The translations under genes were made by a program, and so were the position numbers. 64,000 bases of DNA, taken from positions 95,383 through 159,382 of the forward strand of contig NZ_QMHP01000008.1 in the NCBI RefSeq assembly GCF_003313335.1, written 5' to 3'. The stretch comes from Pedobacter zeaxanthinifaciens. Lineage in GTDB: Bacteria > Bacteroidota > Bacteroidia > Sphingobacteriales > Sphingobacteriaceae. This document shows positions 55,616 to 63,655 of this stretch, piece after piece; position 1 is the stretch's first letter, and each line of letters begins with the position of its first letter. A model generated the notes under the pieces. The model searched no databases and was not told where the DNA came from. It saw only the letters and a list, made by a program, of their open reading frames with translations.

Positions 55616-55978
55616 TTACAACTTTTGATCTTTTTTGCGAATGGTAACTATCGAAGATACCATAATGGACAGTAATTCGTTTGCTTCTCGCCAATTTTCT
55701 TGGATAACTTGCTTTCTATCCGTGTTAAACTCTGCTAATAATTCGAGAAAGAACATCGTCTCATCTAGTTCTTCTTCAACAATTTTAAGTTTATTCAAAA
55801 AATCAGCTGTAGATTTAGCTCGGCAGGCGGCTCTATAGTTTGCACCAACAGAGCTCGAGCATCTTATCAACTGATTTGAATAATTCTTATTTATTACATT
55901 ATGGGGAAGTTCGATTATTAATTTTGCAATTGATATCGAATATGCTTTAGTTCTTGCTTTTAAGGTTTCGCTATTCAT
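55616..55978 (-). CDS. Four-helix bundle protein (S23 / intervening-sequence protein family)
   Basis: 120 residues, all helical: NSETLKARTKAYSISIAKLI, NQLIRCSSSVGANYRAACRA, LNKLKIVEEELDETMFFLEL and the final helix ELLSIMVSSIVTIRKK. The SSVGAN.RAA.RA segment is the hallmark of the four-helix bundle protein family first described within 23S rRNA intervening sequences. Function unknown; members often form pentamers. Here it sits between mreB and mreC, where shape operons normally have no gene. ATG 55978 is preferred over TTG 55981. Confidence 0.85.
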   Translation of the reverse strand: MNSETLKARTKAYSISIAKLIIELPHNVINKNYSNQLIRCSSSVGANYRAACRAKSTADFLNKLKIVEEELDETMFFLELLAEFNTDRKQVIQENWREANELLSIMVSSIVTIRKKDQKL

Positions 55979-56014
55979 CAATCGTAAATCTAATATCTAC
56001 ATTCGTAAATCCCC

Positions 56015-57037
56015 TTATTGCATTAAAAATTTAAAGTTGCCGATGTTTTTTAGCGCAATGCCAGTGCCGCGTACTACAGCACGTAAAGGATCTTCAGCAA
56101 CGTGAACAGGCAATTTAGTTTTAGCTGCCACACGTTTATCTAATCCTCTTAATAAGGCACCGCCACCGGTTAAATAAATACCAGTTTGGTAAATATCTGC
56201 CGAAAGTTCAGGCGGTGTAATCTCTAAAGCTTTTAAAATAGCTTCTTCAATTTTTGAGATTGATTTATCCAAGCAATGTGCAATTTCAGTATATGAAACC
56301 GTAATTTGTTTAGGTACACCAGTCATCAAATCCCTTCCTTGTACCGCAAAATCAGCAGGTGGATCGCTTAATTCAGGCAACGCAGCACCAACTTCAATCT
56401 TAATCTTCTCTGCAGTACGGTCACCAATCATAATATTGTGCTGTCTGCGGATGTAGTTTACAATATCCGAGTCAAAGTTATCACCCGCTACACGAATAGA
56501 TTGATCGCAAACAATACCCGAAAGTGCAATAACGGCAATCTCGGTAGTACCACCGCCAATATCAATAATCATGTTCCCCATAGGTTCTTCCACATCAATA
56601 CCAATACCTACTGCAGCAGCCATTGGCTCATGGATCAAATAAACTTCTTTGGCTCCGGCAATTTCAGCGCTATCACGTACGGCACGTTTTTCAACTTCAG
56701 TAATACCTGATGGAATGCAAATTACCATTCTCAACGAAGGGAACATCCAGCCTTTGCCACCGTTCAGCATTCTAATCATGCCTTTAATCATGGCTTCAGC
56801 AGCGTTAAAATCTGCAATTACACCGTCTTTCAAAGGTCTAACAGTTCTAATGTTATCGTGGGTTTTACCTTCCATTTGCATGGCTTGGCGCCCTATGGCA
56901 ATAATTTTATTCGTTTGTCTGTCGAAAGCAACAATTGAAGGCTCATCAACAACAACTTTATCGTTATGTATAATTAGGGTATTCGCAGTGCCAAGATCAA
57001 TGGCAACTTCTTGCGTAAACCAGTTAAATAATCCCAT
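56015..57037 (-). CDS. mreB: Rod-shape-determining actin homologue MreB
   Basis: 340 residues, the usual length. Actin-fold motifs: phosphate 1 VAIDLGTANTLI, connect 1 SGITEVEKRAVRDSAE, phosphate 2 NMIIDIGGGTTEIAVIALSG, and the adenosine motif YLTGGGALLRGLDKRVA. It polymerises under the inner membrane and directs lateral wall synthesis by MreCD, PBP2 and RodA, encoded downstream. It is the first gene of the operon; the upstream spacer is packed with repeats. Confidence 0.98.
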   Translation of the reverse strand: MGLFNWFTQEVAIDLGTANTLIIHNDKVVVDEPSIVAFDRQTNKIIAIGRQAMQMEGKTHDNIRTVRPLKDGVIADFNAAEAMIKGMIRMLNGGKGWMFPSLRMVICIPSGITEVEKRAVRDSAEIAGAKEVYLIHEPMAAAVGIGIDVEEPMGNMIIDIGGGTTEIAVIALSGIVCDQSIRVAGDNFDSDIVNYIRRQHNIMIGDRTAEKIKIEVGAALPELSDPPADFAVQGRDLMTGVPKQITVSYTEIAHCLDKSISKIEEAILKALEITPPELSADIYQTGIYLTGGGALLRGLDKRVAAKTKLPVHVAEDPLRAVVRGTGIALKNIGNFKFLMQ

Positions 57038-57164
57038 GTAAAAGGTATGTTATCGTTTGTATTAACAAATATGTCTAATATCCTAAATGTAAAATTAGGT
57101 AAATTATTATATTAAGTGTGTTTTTTCTCCTTGAAAATCACAACCTGTAGGTTTTTTTAAAGTT

Positions 57165-57329
57165 AGTCCCGCTTTCCGCTGCAATCTTTTTGCTGGCTTC
57201 CTGCTGTCATTCCGAGTTCCGAGGAATCTATTTTTGGCATTGCTTGTCGATAGATCCTTCTCCCGAAACTTCGGGATCCGGATGACAGGTAAGCAAAAAG
57301 TATTTCCGCTTCAATCGGGTTTAATTAAC
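57165..57329. repeat. Second version of the composite repeat modules (AGTCCCGCTTT ... CAATCGGGTTTAATT)
   Basis: The left end AGTCCCGCTTT (57165-57175) with GCAATCTTTTTG, and the right end CAATCGGGTTTAATTAAC (57312-57329), match modules of the 30131-30624 element. The 57204-57288 palindrome sits between them. Confidence 0.65.
57204..57288. repeat. Palindromic intergenic repeat (CATTCCGA/GGAATCTAT type), copy 2
   Basis: The left arm CTGTCATTCCGAGTTCCGAG, then GAATCTAT; the right arm ATAGATCC to GGATCCGGATGACAG. It contains a smaller hairpin CCCGAAACTTCGGG. It is related to the element at 4341-4427. Confidence 0.7.
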
Positions 57330-57342
57330 TTAGGTCTTTGCT

Positions 57343-57696
57343 AAAAACTCACCACTTAACAATCGCTTTAAGATTGCCTCGTCGTTCCTTCTCGCAATGA
57401 CGAGACGTTTAAGCCCTCTCTGCCTGTCGGCATCTCTCCCCGAGGGAGAGAAAAGCTTTTGGGTAAGGTTGTGCGCTTTAACTGACCCCTGATGCCTGAC
57501 CCCTGATACCTAATCTCTTAAAAACTCACCACTTAACAATCGCTTTAAGATTGCTTCGTCGTTCCTCCTCGCAATGACGAGAGGTTTAAGCCCTCTCTGC
57601 CTGTCGGCATCTCTCCCTCGGGAGAGAAAAGCTTTTGGGTAAGGTTGTGCGCTTTAACCGACCCCTGACTCCTGATCCCTAATCCCTAACTCCTAA
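57343..57696. repeat. Tandem duplication of a 177-base unit
   Basis: Copies start at 57343 and 57520, both with AAAAACTCACCACTTAACAA, CTCGCAATGACGAGA, AAGCCCTCTCTGCCTGTCGG and AAAAGCTTTTGGGTAAGG. They differ at only a few positions up to about 57670, then diverge into CTGATCCCTAATCC-type units. Contained hairpins include CTCTCTCCC/GGGAGAG-like pairs. Confidence 0.75.
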
Positions 57697-57713
57697 TCCC
57701 TAACCCCTAGCTA
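57655..57713. repeat. Degenerate short-unit tract (CTAATCCCTAACTCC type)
   Basis: About 55 bases of CCCCTGACTCCTGATCCCTA and CTAACTCCTAATCCCTAAC units directly abut the purH stop codon. It is complementary in type to 34027-34160. Confidence 0.6.
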
Positions 57714-59237
57714 GTGCTTAAAATGTCTTACACCTGTAGTTACCATTGCAATGCCTTTTTCGTTAGCCTTCGCTACAGAGTCAGCATCTTTAATAGAACC
57801 ACCTGGCTGCAGTACCGAAGTGATGCCAGCATCAGCGGCAATTTCCACACAGTCAGGGAACGGGAAGAAAGCATCAGAAGCCATAGCAGCGCCTTTTACG
57901 CTGAAACCAAATGATGCCGCTTTTTCAATGGCCTGTCTCAAGGCATCTACCCTTGAAGTTTGACCAACGCCACTTGCAATTAAAACATCATCCTTAACCA
58001 AAACAATGGTGTTAGATTTAGTGTGTTTCACAATTTTATTAGCGAAGTGTAGGTCTTTTAATTCTTGTGCAGTTGGCGCTTTTTCAGTTACCGTGGTCAT
58101 TTGTTCAGGACCTTCAATAATTAAATCTTTGTCCTGCTCAATTACACCATTTAATAAAGTTTTGAATTGCTTTTTGTTCAATTCAACGTAGTTACGTTTT
58201 AAAATAACTCTGTTTTTCTTTGTTTTAAATAGCTCAACAGCAGCTTCCTCATAGCTTGGGGCAATTAATACCTCAAAAAACAAGTTGTTTATTTCTTGTG
58301 CTGTAGCCAAATCAATTTCCCTGTTCGCAATCAATACACCACCAAATGCCGAAACCGGATCGCAAGCCAAAGCATCAATCCAAGCTTGCTTAATGCTGCT
58401 TCTAGAAGCCACGCCGCAAGCATTGGTGTGTTTTAAAATAGCAAATGTTGGTTCCTCAAACTCATCGATTAAACTTACTGCAGCATCTACGTCAACCAAG
58501 TTGTTGTAGCTTAGTTCTTTTCCGTTTAGTTTGGTGAACATTTCGTCTAAGTTGCCGTAAAATGTTCCTTTTTGATGAGGGTTTTCGCCGTAACGTAAAG
58601 TTTGTGCCGACGCAATACTCTCTTTAAATACGTTTAAAGGTTCTTCGTTATTGAAGTAGTTAAAAATGGCGGTGTCGTAATGTGACGAAGTATGGAATGC
58701 TTTTTTAGCGTAAGCCTTACGTTGTGCTAGCGTAGTTGCACCATCTTGTGCTTGCAATTGTTCTAACAAAGTAGAATAATCGTCTTTAGAAGCGATGATT
58801 ACAACATCATTAAAGTTTTTTGCTGCAGCTCTAATTAAAGAAATACCACCGATATCAATTTTTTCAATGATTTCTTCATCGGTGCCACCATTTTTTACTG
58901 TTTCCTCAAACGGATATAAATCAACAATTACCAAATCAATTTCTGGGATTTCGTATTGCGCAATCTGCTCTTGATCACCCGCCAAGTTTCTGCGGTTTAA
59001 AATGCCTCCAAAAACTTTTGGGTGCAACGTTTTTACACGTCCGCCTAAAATAGATGGGTAGCTAGTTAAGTCTTCCACAGCGGTAACTGGAACGTTCAAG
59101 TCTTTAATAAACTGTTCGGTTCCGCCGGTGCTAAATAAGGTTACACCTTGTTGGCCTAAATACTCAACCAATGGCGCTAAACCATCTTTATAATAAACTG
59201 AAATTAAGGCATTTTTGATCTTTACTGATTGGCTCAT
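57711..59237 (-). CDS. purH: Bifunctional AICAR transformylase / IMP cyclohydrolase
   Basis: 508 residues. It carries out the last two steps of IMP synthesis. The N-terminal ~190 residues form the MGS-like IMP cyclohydrolase domain (LISVYYKDGLAPLVEYL, TLHPKVFGGILNRR, IDIGGISLIRAAAKNF). The C-terminal part is AICAR formyltransferase, with the catalytic Lys-His in ILKHTNACGVASR and the C-terminal FFPFPDCVEIAADAGITSV. No disruptions. It is a single gene, remote from purN (61449) but on the same strand. Confidence 0.97.
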   Translation of the reverse strand: MSQSVKIKNALISVYYKDGLAPLVEYLGQQGVTLFSTGGTEQFIKDLNVPVTAVEDLTSYPSILGGRVKTLHPKVFGGILNRRNLAGDQEQIAQYEIPEIDLVIVDLYPFEETVKNGGTDEEIIEKIDIGGISLIRAAAKNFNDVVIIASKDDYSTLLEQLQAQDGATTLAQRKAYAKKAFHTSSHYDTAIFNYFNNEEPLNVFKESIASAQTLRYGENPHQKGTFYGNLDEMFTKLNGKELSYNNLVDVDAAVSLIDEFEEPTFAILKHTNACGVASRSSIKQAWIDALACDPVSAFGGVLIANREIDLATAQEINNLFFEVLIAPSYEEAAVELFKTKKNRVILKRNYVELNKKQFKTLLNGVIEQDKDLIIEGPEQMTTVTEKAPTAQELKDLHFANKIVKHTKSNTIVLVKDDVLIASGVGQTSRVDALRQAIEKAASFGFSVKGAAMASDAFFPFPDCVEIAADAGITSVLQPGGSIKDADSVAKANEKGIAMVTTGVRHFKH

Positions 59238-59375
59238 TTTGAGGGTATTGTTTTGAGCCGCAAAGGTATGAAAAAATAGAGGCTTTGTAAAAGCTTGTTT
59301 CGATTTTTTGGTTTAAAATTTAAAGGTTTAAACCAATGCAGGCAAATAGCCGCTTAAAGATAGATAAAAAGAATA

Positions 59376-59405
59376 AAGGGCGCTGTAAATTAGTACAGCG
59401 CCCTT
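59376..59405 (-). terminator. Terminator of the DUF4394 gene
   Basis: A 12-bp perfect stem AAGGGCGCTGTA/TACAGCGCCCTT with a 6-base loop. On the minus strand it is followed by TATTCTTTTTATC. It lies 7 bases past the stop codon. Confidence 0.82.
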
Positions 59406-59411
59406 GTAGTT

Positions 59412-60926
59412 TTAAAAGCCTAATCCAACTGTAAAAGCTCTTACAGGAGTGGCTATAATGCCCAATTGACTTGCTGCGCCGGTAGTTAAGTTTACCGTGT
59501 AAATGCGTTGGGTAGTTCCTACGGTAAATACGCCATAAGCTATGCCCGTAGCACCTCCAATATCAAAACCATTGCTGCTTTCTACGTCAATTCCCAGCGG
59601 ACCAACATCAACCAAAGTCCCATTGTTAGGTGGGTCTTGTTTGTACAATCGGTTGGCGGTAGCGTCAATATCAAACAGAACAGTTGTTGTGGCACCAGCA
59701 AAATTATTGGTGTAAGCTGCGCCAGTTACTGCTGTATTGGCCAAAGTAATTGCGCCATCTACGGTTAAGGTAGCATCCATAGGGTTCACTCTTAGGTTTT
59801 GGCCCAAATTGCTAACAATCCTAATTCTGTCTACAGTTGGGTTAAAATCGAAACCAAAATGCGTTCCTGATAACAAAGTGCTTAACGGATTAGCGCTTAT
59901 AGCCGTAGCTGCACCAGATGATGCATTAATAGTGTAAATCCTGCTAGTGCTACCCAATGCGTACAGTTGTCCGTTCAGTGGGCGCATGTCTAAGCCAACA
60001 ATACTTTCGCCGGTTTGTATGCCGGTAATGGTTTTAACTACAATGCTAGGATTTGCACTGGTATGGTTGAAAATCAAAAGCTCATTATTGTTCGATACCG
60101 CATATGCTACCGGAGCTGTTGGAATGGCAAGTCCTATTACTTGTTGGCCAAAATCACCAATTTTACCTGCTTTGCCAGTGGTTACATCAATAGTATATAA
60201 ACCATATTTGCCATTGTTTACTAAAGCGGCAAGTGCAACACCTTCTGAGCTAATGTCAAAACCTCCAGCTTCATCAATGTCGTAGCCTAAATCACCAACT
60301 TCAACTAATTTTCCGTCGTTTGGCGGATCTTGTTTGTACAGTTTGTTGGTAGTAGCATCAATATCAAAAAGTACAGTGGTAGCTGCACCAGCTTTGTTTT
60401 CTGTATAGGCTACGCTACCAATTTTTACGTTGCTTATGCCGTTAATGTTCATGTCGGTAGCGGCTACCGTTCCTGTTTCTGGATTCAAACGTAAGTTTTG
60501 GCCGTTAGCGCTTACCAACCTAATTCTATCTACCGTCGGGTTGAAATCAAAACCGAAAGCAGTGCCAGTTATAGCAGGACTAAAAGGTGTGCTGTTAATT
60601 GCTCTCGCTGTACCAGTTTTTGGGTCAATTACATAAACCCTACTGCTATTGCCTAGTCCGTAAAGTTGTCCGGTAGCGGGTCTGAAATCAATGCCAACAA
60701 TTTGCTCACTCGCTTGTAGGCCGGTGATGCTCACTTGGGCATTAACAATTTGCGGGTTTTGGGCGTTAACCATCAATAATTTGTTATCATTAGTTAATAG
60801 GTAAACATTAACGTTTGGTCCCATTACCAAACTTTCGCCAGATTTGTCTTTTTTGCAGGAGGTTAGGGCGAATAAAATAGAAAGTAGCAGTGTCGCAATA
60901 AGCGAAACTTTTTTGTCGTTCATCAT
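59412..60926 (-). CDS. Lipoprotein with two tandem DUF4394 domains
   Basis: 504 residues. The signal peptide ends in a lipobox (LFALTSCKKDKS), so it should be a lipid-anchored envelope protein. Two copies of a ~225-residue DUF4394 domain follow. The repeats share EQIVGIDFRPATGQLYGLG / ESIVGLDMRPLNGQLYALG, FGFDFNPTVDRIRLVSANGQ / FGFDFNPTVDRIRIVSNLGQ and TTVLFDIDATTNKLYKQDPP / TTVLFDIDATANRLYKQDPP. The sequence suggests a beta-propeller. Function unknown. The two domains are very similar, so the duplication may be recent. A small exported protein gene lies 58 bases upstream. Confidence 0.88.
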   Translation of the reverse strand: MMNDKKVSLIATLLLSILFALTSCKKDKSGESLVMGPNVNVYLLTNDNKLLMVNAQNPQIVNAQVSITGLQASEQIVGIDFRPATGQLYGLGNSSRVYVIDPKTGTARAINSTPFSPAITGTAFGFDFNPTVDRIRLVSANGQNLRLNPETGTVAATDMNINGISNVKIGSVAYTENKAGAATTVLFDIDATTNKLYKQDPPNDGKLVEVGDLGYDIDEAGGFDISSEGVALAALVNNGKYGLYTIDVTTGKAGKIGDFGQQVIGLAIPTAPVAYAVSNNNELLIFNHTSANPSIVVKTITGIQTGESIVGLDMRPLNGQLYALGSTSRIYTINASSGAATAISANPLSTLLSGTHFGFDFNPTVDRIRIVSNLGQNLRVNPMDATLTVDGAITLANTAVTGAAYTNNFAGATTTVLFDIDATANRLYKQDPPNNGTLVDVGPLGIDVESSNGFDIGGATGIAYGVFTVGTTQRIYTVNLTTGAASQLGIIATPVRAFTVGLGF

Positions 60927-60984
60927 GATTTTAAGAGTTAAGATTAATTAAACTGGTGAGTGTTTTCCGGGCGATGTTTTGGCC

Positions 60985-61299
60985 CTATACAAGCGGTGGC
61001 CGTTGGGGAATTTCTAAGAAAGTATCGCAAAGCGAAGGCGTTACCGATCTAAAAACGTGTGCTAGCATTGTTTTAAAGAAAAGTACGCTGGTGGAGGCTA
61101 CCATCAAATCCTCGCTCTTGCCAAGCTTAATAGAAGTATAAATTTCGTCGATGTCGCAAGCGTCAATGCTCATGGCGTATGCTGAGCTGATACTAGCTGC
61201 GGGCAGTCGCTTGCTTTGTGGTGTTGCGCTTTCTTGCGTGTAACGTGCAAAACCCAATAGCAAAAAGAAAAATACGAAATAGGTAATGGTTCTTCCCAT
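60985..61299 (-). CDS. Small exported protein, unknown function
   Basis: 104 residues. A signal peptide (RTITYFVFFFLLLGFARY) precedes a mature part with SSAYAMSIDACDIDEIYTSI, two cysteines (CDI and SLCDTF) and the C-terminus EIPQRPPLV. I do not recognise it. It lies just upstream of the DUF4394 lipoprotein and on the same strand, so the two are probably cotranscribed. The reading frame is short and its coding status is not certain. Confidence 0.5.
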   Translation of the reverse strand: MGRTITYFVFFFLLLGFARYTQESATPQSKRLPAASISSAYAMSIDACDIDEIYTSIKLGKSEDLMVASTSVLFFKTMLAHVFRSVTPSLCDTFLEIPQRPPLV

Positions 61300-61448
61300 A
61301 AGCTTGAGCCTCTGTTCGTTTTTATTGAACTAAGCTCATTTACGAGGCAGTGGGAAATTTGGTTTTATCTTTTTTTAATTTTTTTGTGGAACGGTTTATT
61401 CTTCCGCCAAAATCATTGAAAAGCTAAATAGTTAGATGGTACAAATAC

Positions 61449-62027
61449 TTATTTTTTAATTTTTCTAATTAACATTTCTACCACTCGGGGGTAATGTAAA
61501 TGCTCCAATTGCTGGCCTTTAAACTTGATCATCTCTAAGTTGTCGTCTTTTTCTATACGGTATTTGGCCTGATAAATGAACTCACCTTCGTCGTAATGTT
61601 CGTTAACATAATGTATAGTAATTCCGCCTTCCGTTTCGCCTGCCGCAATAACCGCTTTATGTACATTATCGCCATACATGCCCTTTCCGCCAAATTTAGG
61701 CAGCAAAGCTGGATGGATGTTGATGATTCTCCCAGGATATTCCTTTAACAAATTTTGTGGGATAAGCCATAAAAACCCCGCTAGTACAATTAAATCAATA
61801 TCCAAATTTTTAAGCAGGTCTAATACTTCATCAGTTTGGTAAAACTCTTGCCTGTCAAAAATATGAGATGGAATTTCAAAGCTGTCGGCCCTCTGTAGCA
61901 CATAAGATTCGGGATTATTAGTAAGCACTAGTGCAACTTCGGCTTCGGTACTACGTTTGAAATGCTCCATTATCTTTTGGGCGTTTGAGCCTGAACCTGA
62001 AGCAAAAATGGCGATACGTTTCTTCAC
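61449..62027 (-). CDS. purN: Phosphoribosylglycinamide formyltransferase
   Basis: 192 residues, the normal PurN length. It transfers the formyl group from 10-formyl-THF to GAR in purine synthesis. The N-terminus is RIAIFASGSGSNAQKIMEHF. The catalytic region INIHPALLPKFGGKGMYG has the Asn and His of the active site, with the conserved Asp in EHYDEGEFIYQ. It is divergent from rpsT. A possible -7 box (TATTTTTG on the minus strand, 62052-62045) lies 18 bases before the ATG. Confidence 0.96.
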   Translation of the reverse strand: MKKRIAIFASGSGSNAQKIMEHFKRSTEAEVALVLTNNPESYVLQRADSFEIPSHIFDRQEFYQTDEVLDLLKNLDIDLIVLAGFLWLIPQNLLKEYPGRIINIHPALLPKFGGKGMYGDNVHKAVIAAGETEGGITIHYVNEHYDEGEFIYQAKYRIEKDDNLEMIKFKGQQLEHLHYPRVVEMLIRKIKK

Positions 62028-62186
62028 AAATTTTATGTTTTTTTCAAAAATAACATTTTAGCTGTTTTTGCACTAATTTCGAGCCAAAAAACCTAAATTT
62101 GCACCGCTGGAATTACACAGTATAAATAATTAGTGTTCAAAACCTTCGGGCTTAAACCGTTGCGAGAAAATTTTTTTAAAAAGCAT

Positions 62187-62217
62187 TTTGCAATTAAAAA
62201 TATTACCTCTATATTTG
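62187..62217 (+). promoter_or_regulatory. Consensus promoter of rpsT
   Basis: TTTG (62187-62190), exactly 19 bases, then TATATTTG (62210-62217). This is the full Bacteroidota consensus and the strongest promoter seen in the window, 43 bases before ATG 62260. Confidence 0.82.
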
Positions 62218-62259
62218 CAGTCCGAAAATAAAAACAGAGAAGAAATAAAAGGCTAAACA

Positions 62260-62514
62260 ATGGCAAATCATAAATCAGCATTAAAAAGAATTAGAGCAAA
62301 CGCTGCAAAACGTTTACGTAACAGATATCAAGCTAAAACTACACGTACTTTTATTAAAAGATTGCGTGCTGCTGAAGATAAAAAAACAGGATTAGAATTG
62401 CTTCCGAAAGTAATTTCTATGTTAGATCGTTTAGCTAAGAAAAACGTAATCCACAAAAACAAAGCTTCTAACAATAAAGCTAAGTTGACGAAATTCGTTA
62501 ACAACTTGAAATAG
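62260..62514 (+). CDS. rpsT: 30S ribosomal protein S20
   Basis: 84 residues, very basic, helical. It begins ANHKSALKRIRANAAKRLRN and has IHKNKASNNKAKLTKFVNNL at the end. It binds 16S rRNA in the small subunit and is assembled early. It has its own consensus promoter and a strong terminator, so it is a single-gene unit. Confidence 0.97.
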   Translation: MANHKSALKRIRANAAKRLRNRYQAKTTRTFIKRLRAAEDKKTGLELLPKVISMLDRLAKKNVIHKNKASNNKAKLTKFVNNLK

Positions 62515-62537
62515 TCGCTTTTTTTAACGATATTAGG

Positions 62538-62570
62538 AACGGTGTCATCGAAAGATGATGCCGTTTTTTT
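62538..62570 (+). terminator. Terminator after rpsT
   Basis: The 12-bp stem AACGGTGTCATC/GATGATGCCGTT (two G-T pairs) with a GAAA loop is followed by TTTTT. Confidence 0.88.
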
Positions 62571-62586
62571 GTTCTAAAAAAATGCG

Positions 62587-63639
62587 ATGAAAAAAATAAC
62601 TCTCTTTCTGGCTGCTTTCTTATTAAGCGGCCTTGCTTTCAGCCAATCAAAATTTGAAATTTCTGGTAAATACAAAACTCCCGTAGATGGAATGATGAAG
62701 ATTTCCTATGGAGATGGAAAATCAGATTTCATACCTATCACAAATGGGAGCTTTAAATATCAGGGCAAAGTAGAAGCTCCATACGCTATAACGCTATTTG
62801 CTGAGTTGAAAAATATCCCATCGGAACTAACAGTCTCAGGTGTGAGTTTTTTTGTGGATAGTAAGCCTACAATTGTAGAGTTGGATACCCTGACAAGAAA
62901 AACCGCTAGATTTAATTATATAGAGACTAAAACAACATTTCTTCAGAGAAGTATCTTCCAAGAAAAACTTGATTTGCTTAAAAACGAATTAAGCGGTTTA
63001 AGCGCTTCCAAAGATGAGGATAAAAAGAAAGGTGAGGAAATTGTTTTGGCCAACATAGCGAAAAATAAATCTGAAAAAGAGCGGAGTATCCTTATTAACT
63101 GGAATTCAAAATTTTTATCGAATGAAAAAATTCTGGAGTTGTACAATGGCTTTAGCGATAAAGCCAAAACATCTTCTTACGGCATTCAAATCAAAAATGC
63201 GGCGCTAAAAAAGTATACCCTCAAGGTTGGGGACATGCTGCCATTGTTTTCTCAAAAAGATACTAAAGGAAACATTCTAAAAAGTTCCGACCTAAGAGGT
63301 AAATATATTTTGATTGATTTTTGGGCCTCTTGGTGTGTTCCGTGTAGAGAAGAAAATCCAAATTTGGTAAATGCATTTGCTAAATTTAAAGATAAAAACT
63401 TTGATATTTTGGGTGTTTCCCTAGATACCAAAAAAAGTAATTGGATAGAGGCAATTACGGCTGATGGTTTAGCTTGGAAGCATGTTTCCGACCTCAATGG
63501 TTGGGAAAATGAAGTTTCTCGAATGTTTAACATCAAATCGGTTCCTTCAAGTATCCTTATCGACAAAGAAGGGAAGATAATTGCCATGAATTTAAGAGGT
63601 GAGGCTTTGAATAAAAAGCTCGAAGAAATCCTCCTCTAA
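62587..63639 (+). CDS. TlpA-type periplasmic thioredoxin with N-terminal DUF4369-like domain
   Basis: 350 residues. A signal peptide (MKKITLFLAAFLLSGLAFS) precedes a beta-rich DUF4369-like domain (KFEISGKYKTPVDGMMKISY to LDTLTRKTARF), a helical linker (~residues 115-215) and a C-terminal AhpC/TSA-TlpA thioredoxin domain. The active site is WASWCVPCREENP, and the cis-Pro loop is FNIKSVPSSILIDKEG. Such proteins reduce or exchange disulfides in the periplasm. This architecture is much expanded in Bacteroidota and its clients are mostly unknown. It starts right after the rpsT terminator, so it needs its own promoter, which I do not see clearly. Confidence 0.9.
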   Translation: MKKITLFLAAFLLSGLAFSQSKFEISGKYKTPVDGMMKISYGDGKSDFIPITNGSFKYQGKVEAPYAITLFAELKNIPSELTVSGVSFFVDSKPTIVELDTLTRKTARFNYIETKTTFLQRSIFQEKLDLLKNELSGLSASKDEDKKKGEEIVLANIAKNKSEKERSILINWNSKFLSNEKILELYNGFSDKAKTSSYGIQIKNAALKKYTLKVGDMLPLFSQKDTKGNILKSSDLRGKYILIDFWASWCVPCREENPNLVNAFAKFKDKNFDILGVSLDTKKSNWIEAITADGLAWKHVSDLNGWENEVSRMFNIKSVPSSILIDKEGKIIAMNLRGEALNKKLEEILL

Positions 63640-63655
63640 GTGAAAATCTACATCT

